DNA of 60,710 nucleotides, from contig DUPR01000046.1 in assembly GCA_012838205.1 (NCBI GenBank), forward strand, positions 1 to 60,710. Direction: 5' to 3'. Shown in pieces: positions 48,246 to 57,022 of the stretch. The notes under the pieces were generated by a model that was not told the origin of the DNA, searched no databases, and worked only from the letters and a program-made list of their open reading frames with translations. The translations under genes and the position numbers were made by a program. Positions within the stretch are counted from its first letter, which is position 1; each line of letters starts with the position of its first letter. This DNA is from Methanobacterium sp. Its GTDB lineage: Archaea; Methanobacteriota; Methanobacteria; Methanobacteriales; Methanobacteriaceae.

Positions 48246-48734
48246 ATGAAACTTGAAATCAAAATTGTTAAATTAGAATCGCCAGAAGGTTGTAATCTTA
48301 TTTTAGGCCAAAGTCACTTTATAAAAACTGTTGAAGACCTTCATGAAGCCATAGTTAATACTGTACCGCAAGCAAAGTTTGGTCTTGCCTTTGGTGAGGC
48401 TTCAGGAGATTGTCTGATTAGAGTATCCGGAAATGATAATGATTTAGAAGAATTAGCCGGTGCTAAAATGCTAGAAATTGGTTGTGGTCATAGTTTTCTG
48501 ATTTTCATGCAAAATGCCTTTCCCATCAACTTAACTCAGAGAATTAAGAGCGTTCCTGAAGTGGTGAATCTGTTCTGTGCAACTGCCAATCCAGTTCAAG
48601 TTTTAATCGTTGAATCTGAACAGGGAAGAGGCATAATTGGAGTTATTGATGGTTCCAAGCCTCATGCTTTGGAAACAAAGGATGATGTGGCTTGGAGAAA
48701 AAATTTCCTCCGAGACATTGGTTATAAATTATAA
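48246..48734 (+). CDS. Adenosine-specific kinase (DUF355 type)
   Basis: A 162-residue protein of the archaeal adenosine-specific kinase family (formerly DUF355), which phosphorylates adenosine and is unrelated to ribokinase-like kinases. Recognised from [53 protein letters not shown] and [12 protein letters not shown]. The length is standard. It is divergent from the XRE-cupin regulator, with 277 bases between them, and is followed closely by a small protein gene. Confidence 0.87.
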   Translation: MKLEIKIVKLESPEGCNLILGQSHFIKTVEDLHEAIVNTVPQAKFGLAFGEASGDCLIRVSGNDNDLEELAGAKMLEIGCGHSFLIFMQNAFPINLTQRIKSVPEVVNLFCATANPVQVLIVESEQGRGIIGVIDGSKPHALETKDDVAWRKNFLRDIGYKL

Positions 48735-48768
48735 AAATCCCATAAAAAAAAATTGGAGGTTAAAAAAA

Positions 48769-49088
<320 letters not shown>

Positions 49089-49092
<4 letters not shown>

Positions 49093-49655
49093 TCATTACT
49101 GGCATATTTCTCAAATATATTAGGGATATCCTCAGGAGATTCAAATGCAGTAGTGTTTTCCATTTCAGATATTTTTTCCACGTGTTCCGCATCCTCCCTA
49201 GTAATATTCAACTCCAAAAATTTTCCATTAGGTAGTTTTGTAGTAACTATGCCCTCTCTAAAGTCCGTGGGCATTATGAATAATGGTGTTCTAGTTTTCT
49301 GGCCCATTATAGCAGCATTAGAAAGAAGAGTGTCTGCTATTCGCAACGATATCTTAGCCACCGTGTTGGATGTTGCTGGCGCAATTAGCAAAAATTCATA
49401 TCTTCCCATCTGAATTTGACCGGCCAAAAAAGGAGCATTTGAATTTATTTCAGTCCATGTCTTATCAAATTTTGTTTCAAGCGTGGTGGAAAGGTTATAA
49501 TACTTTAAAACTTGATCTCCAGCTCTTGAAATAAAAACTCTAATATCAAATTGCTTATGGTATTCATCCCGCATCTGTTGCATGATTTCCACGGTTTCAA
49601 CCAGTTTTTCACCACTTCCAGTAATCCCCCAAGCAACTTTTCTTTTTTTCTTCAT
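49089..49655 (-). CDS. Archaeoflavoprotein (AfpA/DmrX-like)
   Basis: A 188-residue FMN protein of the flavoprotein decarboxylase-like (HFCD) fold. Features: KVAWGITGSGEKLVETVEIM at the N-terminus, NAPFLAGQIQMGRYEFLLIAPATSNTVAK centrally (FMN phosphate site) and IMPTDFREG. Relatives include archaeoflavoprotein AfpA, which takes electrons from ferredoxin, and DmrX, dihydromethanopterin reductase of Methanosarcina. Which of the two roles applies cannot be told here. Its stop codon overlaps the end of the convergent small gene. Confidence 0.75.
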
Positions 49656-49826
49656 AACTATACTTATTATAATTATTCCATAATTTACTTTTCGCTAAAT
49701 TTCCTATGGATTAATTAACTAGAATTGAAAAATTGAATATTAAGACAAAATCCATCAAATCAGCAGCATACATAAACTGATATATTGACAGGAAAAACTA
49801 AACAATAAAAAAATAATTATCATAAA

Positions 49827-50084
49827 GTGAAGGCAAATGGCGGTGTTAAAATAGAAAATTCCAGTTGTACAAATAACCAAACAGATGACAACTTACATGA
49901 AAAGTCAAAGAAAAATATGAAAAGTGAAAAAATTGAAACTTGTTACACTTGTGGTAAAAAATTTGATATGAACAAAGAAGATGGTAGTCGCTACCGTTAT
50001 GAGAAATTTCCTCTTTGTGCTTATTGTGCTGAGTTTTACGGATTTTACTTTGATGACCCCGGTCAAAAAAGAAAAGAAAAATAG
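49827..50084 (+). CDS. Small zinc-finger-like protein
   Basis: An 85-codon open frame with two Cys pairs, CYTC near residue 39 and CAYC near residue 64, suggesting a zinc ribbon. The N-terminal 30 residues are polar and unstructured. The start is uncertain: GTG 49827 has no Shine-Dalgarno, and ATG 49917 (KSEKIETCYTCGKKF), also without one, would give a 55-residue protein that keeps the whole cysteine domain. Function unknown. Confidence 0.55.
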   Translation: MKANGGVKIENSSCTNNQTDDNLHEKSKKNMKSEKIETCYTCGKKFDMNKEDGSRYRYEKFPLCAYCAEFYGFYFDDPGQKRKEK

Positions 50085-50113
50085 TAAGAAGTAGATAAAA
50101 AATCAATTAACAA

Positions 50114-51466
50114 TTATTTATTTTTTAAATGCTTTTTAACAAGAGATATTCCCCATTCTGCCATTTTTTTAGCATCATCCACATTTTTAGACTCTGCAAA
50201 ACATCTGAAGATGGGTTCTGTTCCCGAAGGACGGATAATGAGCCATCCTTCATCTCGGAAAATTTTAACCCCATCTGTGGTATCAACCTTGTATTGTTGA
50301 GTGTCTTGAGAGATTTTATCCATGACCTCTTGTTTCCGGTCATCAGGGCATTCCACCTTCATCTTCACAGATTGGTAGGCAGGAAGTTCTGCCACCAGTT
50401 GAGACAGTGGTTTTGATGTTAATGCCAATATTTCCACGATTTTAGCAGTAGAAAGAGCTGCATCCCTACCATAAACAAAATCCGGAAATATTAATCCACC
50501 ATTTTCTTCTCCCCCAAACAAACCATCCCTATTTTTAAGTTCTCTGGCCACCAACAAATCTCCAACCCTGGTTGCAGTCACAGTTCCACCATACTCCTCA
50601 GCAATGTCATAAATAGCCGATGATGTGGCAACAGTAGTTACAATAAGTCCTCCCTGATTTTCTTGAAGTAATTGCTTCTCTACGAGGGCAAAAGTCTTAT
50701 CACCCATTACAAAATTTCCTTTTTCATCTATGCATATAGTACGATCAGCATCCCCATCATGAGCAATGCCTAAATCAGCATTTGTAGCTTTTACAGTTTC
50801 TATGAGCTCTTGAAGGTTGTCTTCAGTTGGTTCTGGATTTCTTCCAGGGAAAAATCCATCAGGTTGACAGTTTAAGGTGATCACATCACACCCTAACTTA
50901 CGAAGAACGTAAGGAGTGGTGAAACATGCTGCTCCACTACCACAATCCACAACAACCTTCAATTTAGCCTTTGCAATGGCATCATGATCCACCCGTTGTA
51001 CTACTTCCTCATTGTATTCATCAACCAAACCCTCATTAGTGATAACTTCTTTGATTTCATCATAAGATACCCTGTTAGGATTGTCATTGAAGAACATGTC
51101 CTCAATTTCTAGTTCCATATCTTCAGCTATACCAATCCCATCTTGGTCAACGAATTTGATCCCATTATAATGTGGAGGGTTATGGGAAGCTGTTATAATT
51201 ACCCCCCCATCATAATAGTTTCGAACAGCGTATTGAACCGTTGGTGTGGGTATAATTCCCATATCAACCACATTACATCCTGAAGAAAGCAGTCCGGCTA
51301 TTACTGAGTGTTTTATGAGAGGAGTAGATGTTCTAGGATCTCCGCCAACTGCCACCCATCCTTTAACAAGTGACCCGTATGCTGCAGCTAATTTTGATGC
51401 AAATTCCGGCGTTAATTCTTTATTTGCTATTCTCCTAACCCCAAAGGTTCCGAATAATTTTTTCAT
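50114..51466 (-). CDS. glmM: Phosphoglucosamine mutase (archaeal GlmM type)
   Basis: An alpha-D-phosphohexomutase interconverting glucosamine-6- and glucosamine-1-phosphate, on the route to UDP-GlcNAc for pseudomurein and glycans. The phosphoserine is Ser94 in VIITASHNPPHYNGIK. The metal loop is DGDADR near residue 240, the sugar loop GGEENGG near 321, and the phosphate loop RPSGTEP near 427. At 450 residues it is typical. The ATG at 51466 (MKKLFGTFG) has AGGAAG eight bases upstream. Specificity between glucosamine and mannose phosphates cannot be read with certainty. Confidence 0.9.
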   Translation of the reverse strand: MKKLFGTFGVRRIANKELTPEFASKLAAAYGSLVKGWVAVGGDPRTSTPLIKHSVIAGLLSSGCNVVDMGIIPTPTVQYAVRNYYDGGVIITASHNPPHYNGIKFVDQDGIGIAEDMELEIEDMFFNDNPNRVSYDEIKEVITNEGLVDEYNEEVVQRVDHDAIAKAKLKVVVDCGSGAACFTTPYVLRKLGCDVITLNCQPDGFFPGRNPEPTEDNLQELIETVKATNADLGIAHDGDADRTICIDEKGNFVMGDKTFALVEKQLLQENQGGLIVTTVATSSAIYDIAEEYGGTVTATRVGDLLVARELKNRDGLFGGEENGGLIFPDFVYGRDAALSTAKIVEILALTSKPLSQLVAELPAYQSVKMKVECPDDRKQEVMDKISQDTQQYKVDTTDGVKIFRDEGWLIIRPSGTEPIFRCFAESKNVDDAKKMAEWGISLVKKHLKNK

Positions 51467-51530
51467 GACAAGCACTTCCTTATAACACTACAATAAATTT
51501 TTATTGTTAATTATTATTTCACAAACTGTT

Positions 51531-53003
51531 TTAGATTTCTACTCGCCAAACTTTATAATCTTTGTTCTGATAAACCAATTTAAAATAATTAGGATTAACC
51601 ATATCAGATGTTTCGACTAAATATCCTATATTATCCCGAATTAAATCTTCCCTCGTATAATTTCCACTATAATACATTTCACGATTTAAAACTTTAACCA
51701 TACCCGGATGGTATCCCCCAGTGGAGACCGGTTGCCTGGAAACAGAAACAATCACTGGATCAATTCCTTCAGACAAAGACATTACTACTCTTTTTTTATC
51801 CCCGTTCTCCGCAAACCATTGAGCCACATCAATTTGAGAATTATTAACTAATGGTTCAACTGAATGAGCATATAAAAAACCTTGACTTACTCCACCAAAA
51901 ATTAAAACTACAACCAGAATTCTGTATAAATTATTATAATAAATTGATTTTTCAGAATTAATAGACCTAACGTATTCCAATCCAAATGATGCCATTATCA
52001 CCACCGGAAAAACAGCAAAGTTAAAAATTCGATCGATTAAAATAGGGATACCAATTAAATAGGCACTAGTGATTATTAAAATAAATGTTAACCAAATAAC
52101 TAATAATAAATCATTCCTTGATAATTCTTTAAAAATCTTTCCGATAGATTTTTTTTCCATACCATTTTTAATCGATACAACAGCCCATAAAAATGCAAAA
52201 ACGGTGCCAGGACCCCCCCATACTTTAAAAATTGTTTTTATGTACCATGTTAGACCAAAAAAAGCCGTGACGGGATTATTAAAAACATAACCATTCTGAA
52301 ATATCAGTGGCCCCCACCACAATGAAGCGCAAAGGAAAGTAACCCCCAAAAATACCCACAAAGACTTGAATTCTACATTATCATTTCTTAGTTTAAGGGA
52401 AAATGTGAAAATTAGAACCACTCCTAACAGCAGCAGTGCAGTTAAAGCATGGGTTAAAAACATTACCCCAGAAATAATTCCAGAAATGAAAGCATATTTA
52501 AGACCTTTGCCTTCAAATGCTATGAACAAAAAGTAAATTGATAATGGGAAAAAAATCAAAGCCAATGTTTCAGGTATTGGAAGCATTGATCTGTGAAATA
52601 CATTTGTGAAGAAAAGGAATCCCCCAGAAATAAGAGCTACTCTTAAATTATACAGTTTTTTAGTCACAAAAATGAAGGAGAAAACAAAGGAAAAAGAGAA
52701 AACTGGTTGCAAAAATCGGGACACTTGGAAAGGATCCATTTTAAGAATTTGTGAAAAGATAGCTAAAATGTAATGAAAAAATGGAGGATAAAATATTGGC
52801 CTGCCAAACGGAGCGTAAGTTAAATGATCCCCTAATGTGAACCATTGATCCATGTAAAGTTTGGCCAGATGAACATGGTAATAAATATCCCAACTTAAAG
52901 GTTGTTGAAATTTCAAAGTAGGGATTAAAGCAATTATAAAAGCAATAATCGGGAATATAATCAACAATAAATTTTCGTTGGTGAATATGTTCTGATATCT
53001 CAT
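51531..53003 (-). CDS. GT-C-like membrane glycosyltransferase (paralogue 1)
   Basis: A 490-residue polytopic protein with about eleven spans. The first loop contains SWDIYYHVHLAKLYMDQWF near residue 38, which fits the acidic D-x-Y-Y-H pattern of GT-C glycosyltransferases (PMT and STT3 types). A C-terminal soluble domain of about 100 residues follows the last span. It is a tandem paralogue of the next upstream gene (53032-54498): both have the same loop motif, span order and tail (AEWFA/QxxGDKK, RQPVxxGGY). Lipid-linked sugar transfer to a surface acceptor is the likely role. Confidence 0.72.
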   Translation of the reverse strand: MRYQNIFTNENLLLIIFPIIAFIIALIPTLKFQQPLSWDIYYHVHLAKLYMDQWFTLGDHLTYAPFGRPIFYPPFFHYILAIFSQILKMDPFQVSRFLQPVFSFSFVFSFIFVTKKLYNLRVALISGGFLFFTNVFHRSMLPIPETLALIFFPLSIYFLFIAFEGKGLKYAFISGIISGVMFLTHALTALLLLGVVLIFTFSLKLRNDNVEFKSLWVFLGVTFLCASLWWGPLIFQNGYVFNNPVTAFFGLTWYIKTIFKVWGGPGTVFAFLWAVVSIKNGMEKKSIGKIFKELSRNDLLLVIWLTFILIITSAYLIGIPILIDRIFNFAVFPVVIMASFGLEYVRSINSEKSIYYNNLYRILVVVLIFGGVSQGFLYAHSVEPLVNNSQIDVAQWFAENGDKKRVVMSLSEGIDPVIVSVSRQPVSTGGYHPGMVKVLNREMYYSGNYTREDLIRDNIGYLVETSDMVNPNYFKLVYQNKDYKVWRVEI

Positions 53004-53031
53004 TACTTACCACCAGTTAGTTACTTACAGA

Positions 53032-54498
53032 TCAGGACATAAGATTAGTTGAAATTTTTGCATTACTTATAAAATAATATATTGCAAATTCCTTGTTTTC
53101 ATAAACCAGGCGAGTATAGGGTGGTGCTTTCATGCCTTTTTTCAACACAAAATACCCCACATTATACTTTAAATATGTAGATTTGTTGACTTTTCCATCA
53201 ACATATTTCTGTATATCTAACGATTTCGTTCTTCCCTGACCATAGCCACCTAATGCAACTGGTTGTCTGCAAAGCGCCGCTATAAAACTGTCCCTATAAT
53301 TAGAAGCTACTACAACACTTTTTTTATCCCCATGAGTTTGAAACCATTCTGCTACGTCAAGTTCTGGGTCTGAACATCTTAACCATGAATTACCTTCATC
53401 TACTTCAACCAGCATTGTAAACCCAGTTGCAACTGCAGTTATGTATACAGATATAATGAAAAAATGATAAAAATTCATTGATACGTTTTTTTCTTCAAAT
53501 TTGACTTTTAAGAACTCAAATCCCACTCCTGCCATAACAACCAGTGGGAAAAGAGCAAAAGTCAATATTCTATTACTTATGATGGGAAATCCTAAATAAT
53601 TCAAGTTACTGACAATCAAAAAAAACATCAAAAAGATAAGGATCATTACATCCTGTTTAAATCTTCTTTTCAGGGCTAAAATACATCCAAATATTGCAAA
53701 TAATAGTGTAAATACTCCAAAAAATTTCGGATACTTAAATATACTCATCTTATTAGGAATATCACCGTCAACATTTAAAATAATCCCATATTTAGCCAGT
53801 AATGGCAACCACCATATCATAGCTACAGAAAAAGCAATGATGATTAATAATATCCCGTAAAAAAACATTTGTTTATCTTTTAAACCTATTATTATCGAAT
53901 AAACGGATGTGGCTATAACAAATGAAAATGCTGAGAGAATATGTGTTAGTGCCATTAATCCAGCGATTATACCGGATGAAAATGCATATTTATAATCTCT
54001 TTTGTCAAATGCTAGATATATCATATAAAAAGCTAGTGGAAACATAATTAATGCCAAATTTTCTGGTAAAGGCAGTAAAAATCTCTGGAAAACTAGACTG
54101 AAAAATATGAAGAATCCAGCAGATACCCCTACTAATATGCTTTTATACAATTTATAGGCCACAAAAGAAAAAGAAATGAAAATGAACATGGTTAATATTG
54201 GTTGCAGAATACGAGCTGCTTGAAAGATATTTCCAAAAAGTGAGCCTATTGCAAGTATTAATAGATGAAATAGGGGAGGATAAGAAATTGGCCTCCCAAA
54301 TGGTGCTGAAGTTAGTGGATCCCAGTAAACGAAACCCTGATCCATATAAAGTTTGGCTAAATGTATATGGTAAAAAATATCTCCACTTAAAGGCCACTGA
54401 TATTTTATAGTGGGGATGAGAGATATGAAAAATGCTAGTACGGCAGGAATTAACAATAACAAAACTGGTTGTTCATAGAGAATAGACCGACAATTCAT
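53032..54498 (-). CDS. GT-C-like membrane glycosyltransferase (paralogue 2)
   Basis: A 488-residue protein with the same plan as its neighbour at 51531-53003. The first-loop motif is LSGDIFYHIHLAKLYMDQGF near residue 37. About eleven spans are followed by a soluble tail with DVAEWFQTHGDKKSVVV and CRQPVALGGYGQG. The two genes lie 28 bases apart on the same strand, suggesting a tandem duplication followed by considerable divergence. A GT2 glycosyltransferase gene is divergently arranged 100 bases away. Acceptor and donor sugars are unknown. Confidence 0.72.
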   Translation of the reverse strand: MNCRSILYEQPVLLLLIPAVLAFFISLIPTIKYQWPLSGDIFYHIHLAKLYMDQGFVYWDPLTSAPFGRPISYPPLFHLLILAIGSLFGNIFQAARILQPILTMFIFISFSFVAYKLYKSILVGVSAGFFIFFSLVFQRFLLPLPENLALIMFPLAFYMIYLAFDKRDYKYAFSSGIIAGLMALTHILSAFSFVIATSVYSIIIGLKDKQMFFYGILLIIIAFSVAMIWWLPLLAKYGIILNVDGDIPNKMSIFKYPKFFGVFTLLFAIFGCILALKRRFKQDVMILIFLMFFLIVSNLNYLGFPIISNRILTFALFPLVVMAGVGFEFLKVKFEEKNVSMNFYHFFIISVYITAVATGFTMLVEVDEGNSWLRCSDPELDVAEWFQTHGDKKSVVVASNYRDSFIAALCRQPVALGGYGQGRTKSLDIQKYVDGKVNKSTYLKYNVGYFVLKKGMKAPPYTRLVYENKEFAIYYFISNAKISTNLMS

Positions 54499-54603
54499 TT
54501 ACACACCATATGTTACACCATTAAATATATTAAATTAGATTATTTGAATTAATCATATAATATTTTGCTGAGATTATGACTTTAATGCATTATAGGAATT
54601 TAT

Positions 54604-55281
54604 ATGAAAATCATAACGATTATTCCTGCTTATAACGAAGAAAAAACCATTGCTAAAGTGGTAGAAGCTGTTAAATATTACTCTGATGTAGTAGTGGTTG
54701 ATGATGGATCCACAGATCAAACATCAACACTGGCGGCAAATGCCGGAGCATATATACTTAATCATTCCGAAAACATGGGTAAAGGTGCTGCATTAAAAAC
54801 CGGCTTAAACTATGCTATTAACTGCGATTATAGTAAGATAGTTCTCTTGGATGGTGATGGACAGCATGACCCCCAATATATACCTCGATTATTGGAGGGA
54901 ATAAACGGTGCTGATATGATCATAGGCTCTCGTTTCCTTGGAGTCAACCCCCAAAACATGCCATTGCAAAGAAAGTTTTCCAATGGAATAACCACCAGAC
55001 TTATAAGGTTCGTGACTGGTTACCCCATTACTGATAGCCAATGCGGATTTCGAGCAATTTCTAAAAGAGCAGCACCATTTTTCGTAGACATATCATATAA
55101 TGACTATGTTTATGAATCAGAAGTCCTTTGTAAAGCCTCAAAAAACAAACTTAAAGTAGATGAGATGCCGATCAAGTGTGTTTATGGAGATGAAAAATCA
55201 TACGTCCATTTCAGACATGTTATTCACTATGTAATGTTCACTTTTCGCCTGTTACTTTGTAAATTATTAGGGAGGATCTGA
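54604..55281 (+). CDS. Family 2 glycosyltransferase, dolichyl-phosphate sugar synthase-like
   Basis: A 225-residue GT-A enzyme. The nucleotide-sugar site is IIPAYNEEKTIAKVVEAV, then VVVDDGSTDQTSTLA, and the catalytic DxD-type segment is LLDGDGQHDPQYI near residue 80. The QCGFRAISKRA region is typical of dolichyl-phosphate mannose/glucose synthases. No C-terminal membrane domain is present; the next gene, three bases on, encodes a membrane protein instead. Together they probably make or handle a lipid-linked sugar used by the GT-C proteins. Confidence 0.85.
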   Translation: MKIITIIPAYNEEKTIAKVVEAVKYYSDVVVVDDGSTDQTSTLAANAGAYILNHSENMGKGAALKTGLNYAINCDYSKIVLLDGDGQHDPQYIPRLLEGINGADMIIGSRFLGVNPQNMPLQRKFSNGITTRLIRFVTGYPITDSQCGFRAISKRAAPFFVDISYNDYVYESEVLCKASKNKLKVDEMPIKCVYGDEKSYVHFRHVIHYVMFTFRLLLCKLLGRI

Positions 55282-55284
55282 AAT

Positions 55285-56289
55285 TTGAAAAGATATTATG
55301 TTTTTTTGGTCAGTATCCTACTTCTAGCTCTTTTGATAATCTGGATAGGCCCACATCAAATGTGGGATGTGATAATAAATGCAAATATATGGTTGATACT
55401 ATTGGCAGTATCCATACACCTATTTGTAGTGTGGATACGCTCTTTAAGATGGGGTTATATTATCAAACAACCGTGGGAGTTCAAGAAAAACTTTATAGTG
55501 AAGACAATTGGACTATTTGCCGGTAATTTCACTCCCATGCGCACCGGAGGCGAAGTTTTGAGCGCAGTGGCCGGCAAAAAAATCAACCAAATAACCCTTT
55601 CTGAGGGTTTATCTGCAGGCCTTACTGAAAGATTCTTTGACAGCATTATAGTAGCAGTTTTATTAATAACATGCGCTTTTTTAATTCCTAAAGTTAAATT
55701 AATAGCTATTTTAGGAGGTTTAGTGTCATTAGGCCTTTTATTATTAATATATCTTATTAACTGGAGAGAAGACACTAGTTTATGGATTTACAATCGGGTT
55801 CACTATATTTTTAGATTTTTACCCCTTTCTGAAGAATTGGTGGAAAACTTTTATCATAAATTCACCGTTGGATTGAAAAGCATAGTAGAATACACCAGAT
55901 TATTCAGTAGCTTAAAAAATCTGTTAATAGTTTTGCTTCTAACCACAGGATCATGGATTTTTGAATGTGTGCGCCTTTACGTGGTATTCATGGCATTTGA
56001 TGTTAAAATTAGCTTTTTGGCCATTATAATAATTTTCTTACTGGCCAATATAATTGGAATATTGTCTATTCTTCCTGGAGGTATTGGTTCCATTGAATTA
56101 TCCCTCACTGGACTTTTCATGCTCTTTGGAGTTCCAAGCGCATTGGGAGGAAGTATAGCGATGGTAGATCGATTAGCCTCATTCTGGATTATAACTGCCT
56201 TAGGAATAATATTCTCTGCTTATTACGCTCGTGACATATTGTATGAGATAAAAAATTATACTATTGGACTTAAATCATCTGAAAAATAG
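55285..56289 (+). CDS. UPF0104 / lysylphosphatidylglycerol-synthase-like membrane protein
   Basis: A 334-residue protein with about eight spans, of the LPG synthase transmembrane (UPF0104, AglD C-terminal) family often called flippase-like. Recognisable segments are VWIRSLRWGYIIKQ, the FTPMRTGGEVLSAV stretch near residue 82, and ILPGGIGSIELSLTGLF near residue 265. Translation starts at TTG 55285 with GGGAGG about ten bases upstream, three bases after the GT2 stop. In archaeal AglD the GT2 and this domain are one protein; here they are two linked genes, which supports a shared function. Confidence 0.82.
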   Translation: MKRYYVFLVSILLLALLIIWIGPHQMWDVIINANIWLILLAVSIHLFVVWIRSLRWGYIIKQPWEFKKNFIVKTIGLFAGNFTPMRTGGEVLSAVAGKKINQITLSEGLSAGLTERFFDSIIVAVLLITCAFLIPKVKLIAILGGLVSLGLLLLIYLINWREDTSLWIYNRVHYIFRFLPLSEELVENFYHKFTVGLKSIVEYTRLFSSLKNLLIVLLLTTGSWIFECVRLYVVFMAFDVKISFLAIIIIFLLANIIGILSILPGGIGSIELSLTGLFMLFGVPSALGGSIAMVDRLASFWIITALGIIFSAYYARDILYEIKNYTIGLKSSEK

Positions 56290-56401
56290 GACCATACTTC
56301 CCATTTACTTGCATCATCACCGCAGTCCTAATATCAATCATATTTGTGATTATTATACTGGACGAGATTTACTTTCTTGTAATCAGGTAAAAGGAAGTGT
56401 A

Positions 56402-56419
56402 AATGATTAATTAATCATT
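56402..56419. repeat. 18-bp perfect palindrome
   Basis: AATGATTAATTAATCATT is perfectly self-complementary, between the end of the UPF0104 gene and the end of the convergent OB-fold gene. It may be part of a terminator or a protein binding site. Confidence 0.5.
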
Positions 56420-56541
56420 AATTATTTCTTTCTTGAAATATGAAACTTTCATTAACTTTTTTGTGATAAATGGAACAAGAAAAATCCTTTTTGATAATGC
56501 AGTCTGATGATGGCTTGGTATGATAAAAAACACCATTGTGA

Positions 56542-56934
56542 TTATGCAATAATTTTCAGCGAACTTGAATCTTTTAAAATTACTTCCAAACTACCGTGAT
56601 ATTCAGTTACTCGTCCCATCACCCTTATGCGCCTATTATTAAAGTTTTTGATGTTAATACCAGTTTTTTGGATTTCAAATGCCTCACTTTCAAAAATAAT
56701 AAGCTTTATTTTACCAGTGCCATCCATTAACTCCAAAAAATATGTTCCACCACTCCGAGACTTGCTAACATCTGTTACTAACCCTTCAACTGATACCTCT
56801 TTATCAAGCATACCCCGGTTCATGTCTTTGATTTTAACTTCTTGAGGTGTTATGTAATTCGCAGCAAATATCACCCCTACTAATCCGAAAATAGTAGTGA
56901 ATAAAGCCAATTTAAATATCTTTTGATCTTCCAT
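56542..56934 (-). CDS. Membrane-anchored OB-fold protein
   Basis: A 130-residue protein with one N-terminal membrane span (residues 8-26, LALFTTIFGLVGVIFAANY) and a following OB-fold of the nucleic-acid-binding type (VSVEGLVTDVSKSRSGGTYF, then GKIKLIIFES and RRIRVMGRVTEYHGSLEVIL). Topology would place the OB domain outside the cell. Such anchored OB proteins occur in methanogens without known function; nucleic acid or sugar binding are both possible. The gene lies just downstream of the DNA ligase gene's end on the same strand. Confidence 0.75.
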   Translation of the reverse strand: MEDQKIFKLALFTTIFGLVGVIFAANYITPQEVKIKDMNRGMLDKEVSVEGLVTDVSKSRSGGTYFLELMDGTGKIKLIIFESEAFEIQKTGINIKNFNNRRIRVMGRVTEYHGSLEVILKDSSSLKIIA

Positions 56935-57022
56935 ATTACCACGAAATAATATAAATATTAATAATATTAATACTTTTGTATGTTAAAAATCTTATTAAAA
57001 AATTAACTAAAAAAAACAATAA

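Noticed and set aside
49846..50106. Minus-strand frame of 86 codons rich in Phe, Leu and His
   Set aside because: It is antisense to the small zinc-finger-like gene, whose Cys pairs make better sense; composition is that of a shadow frame.
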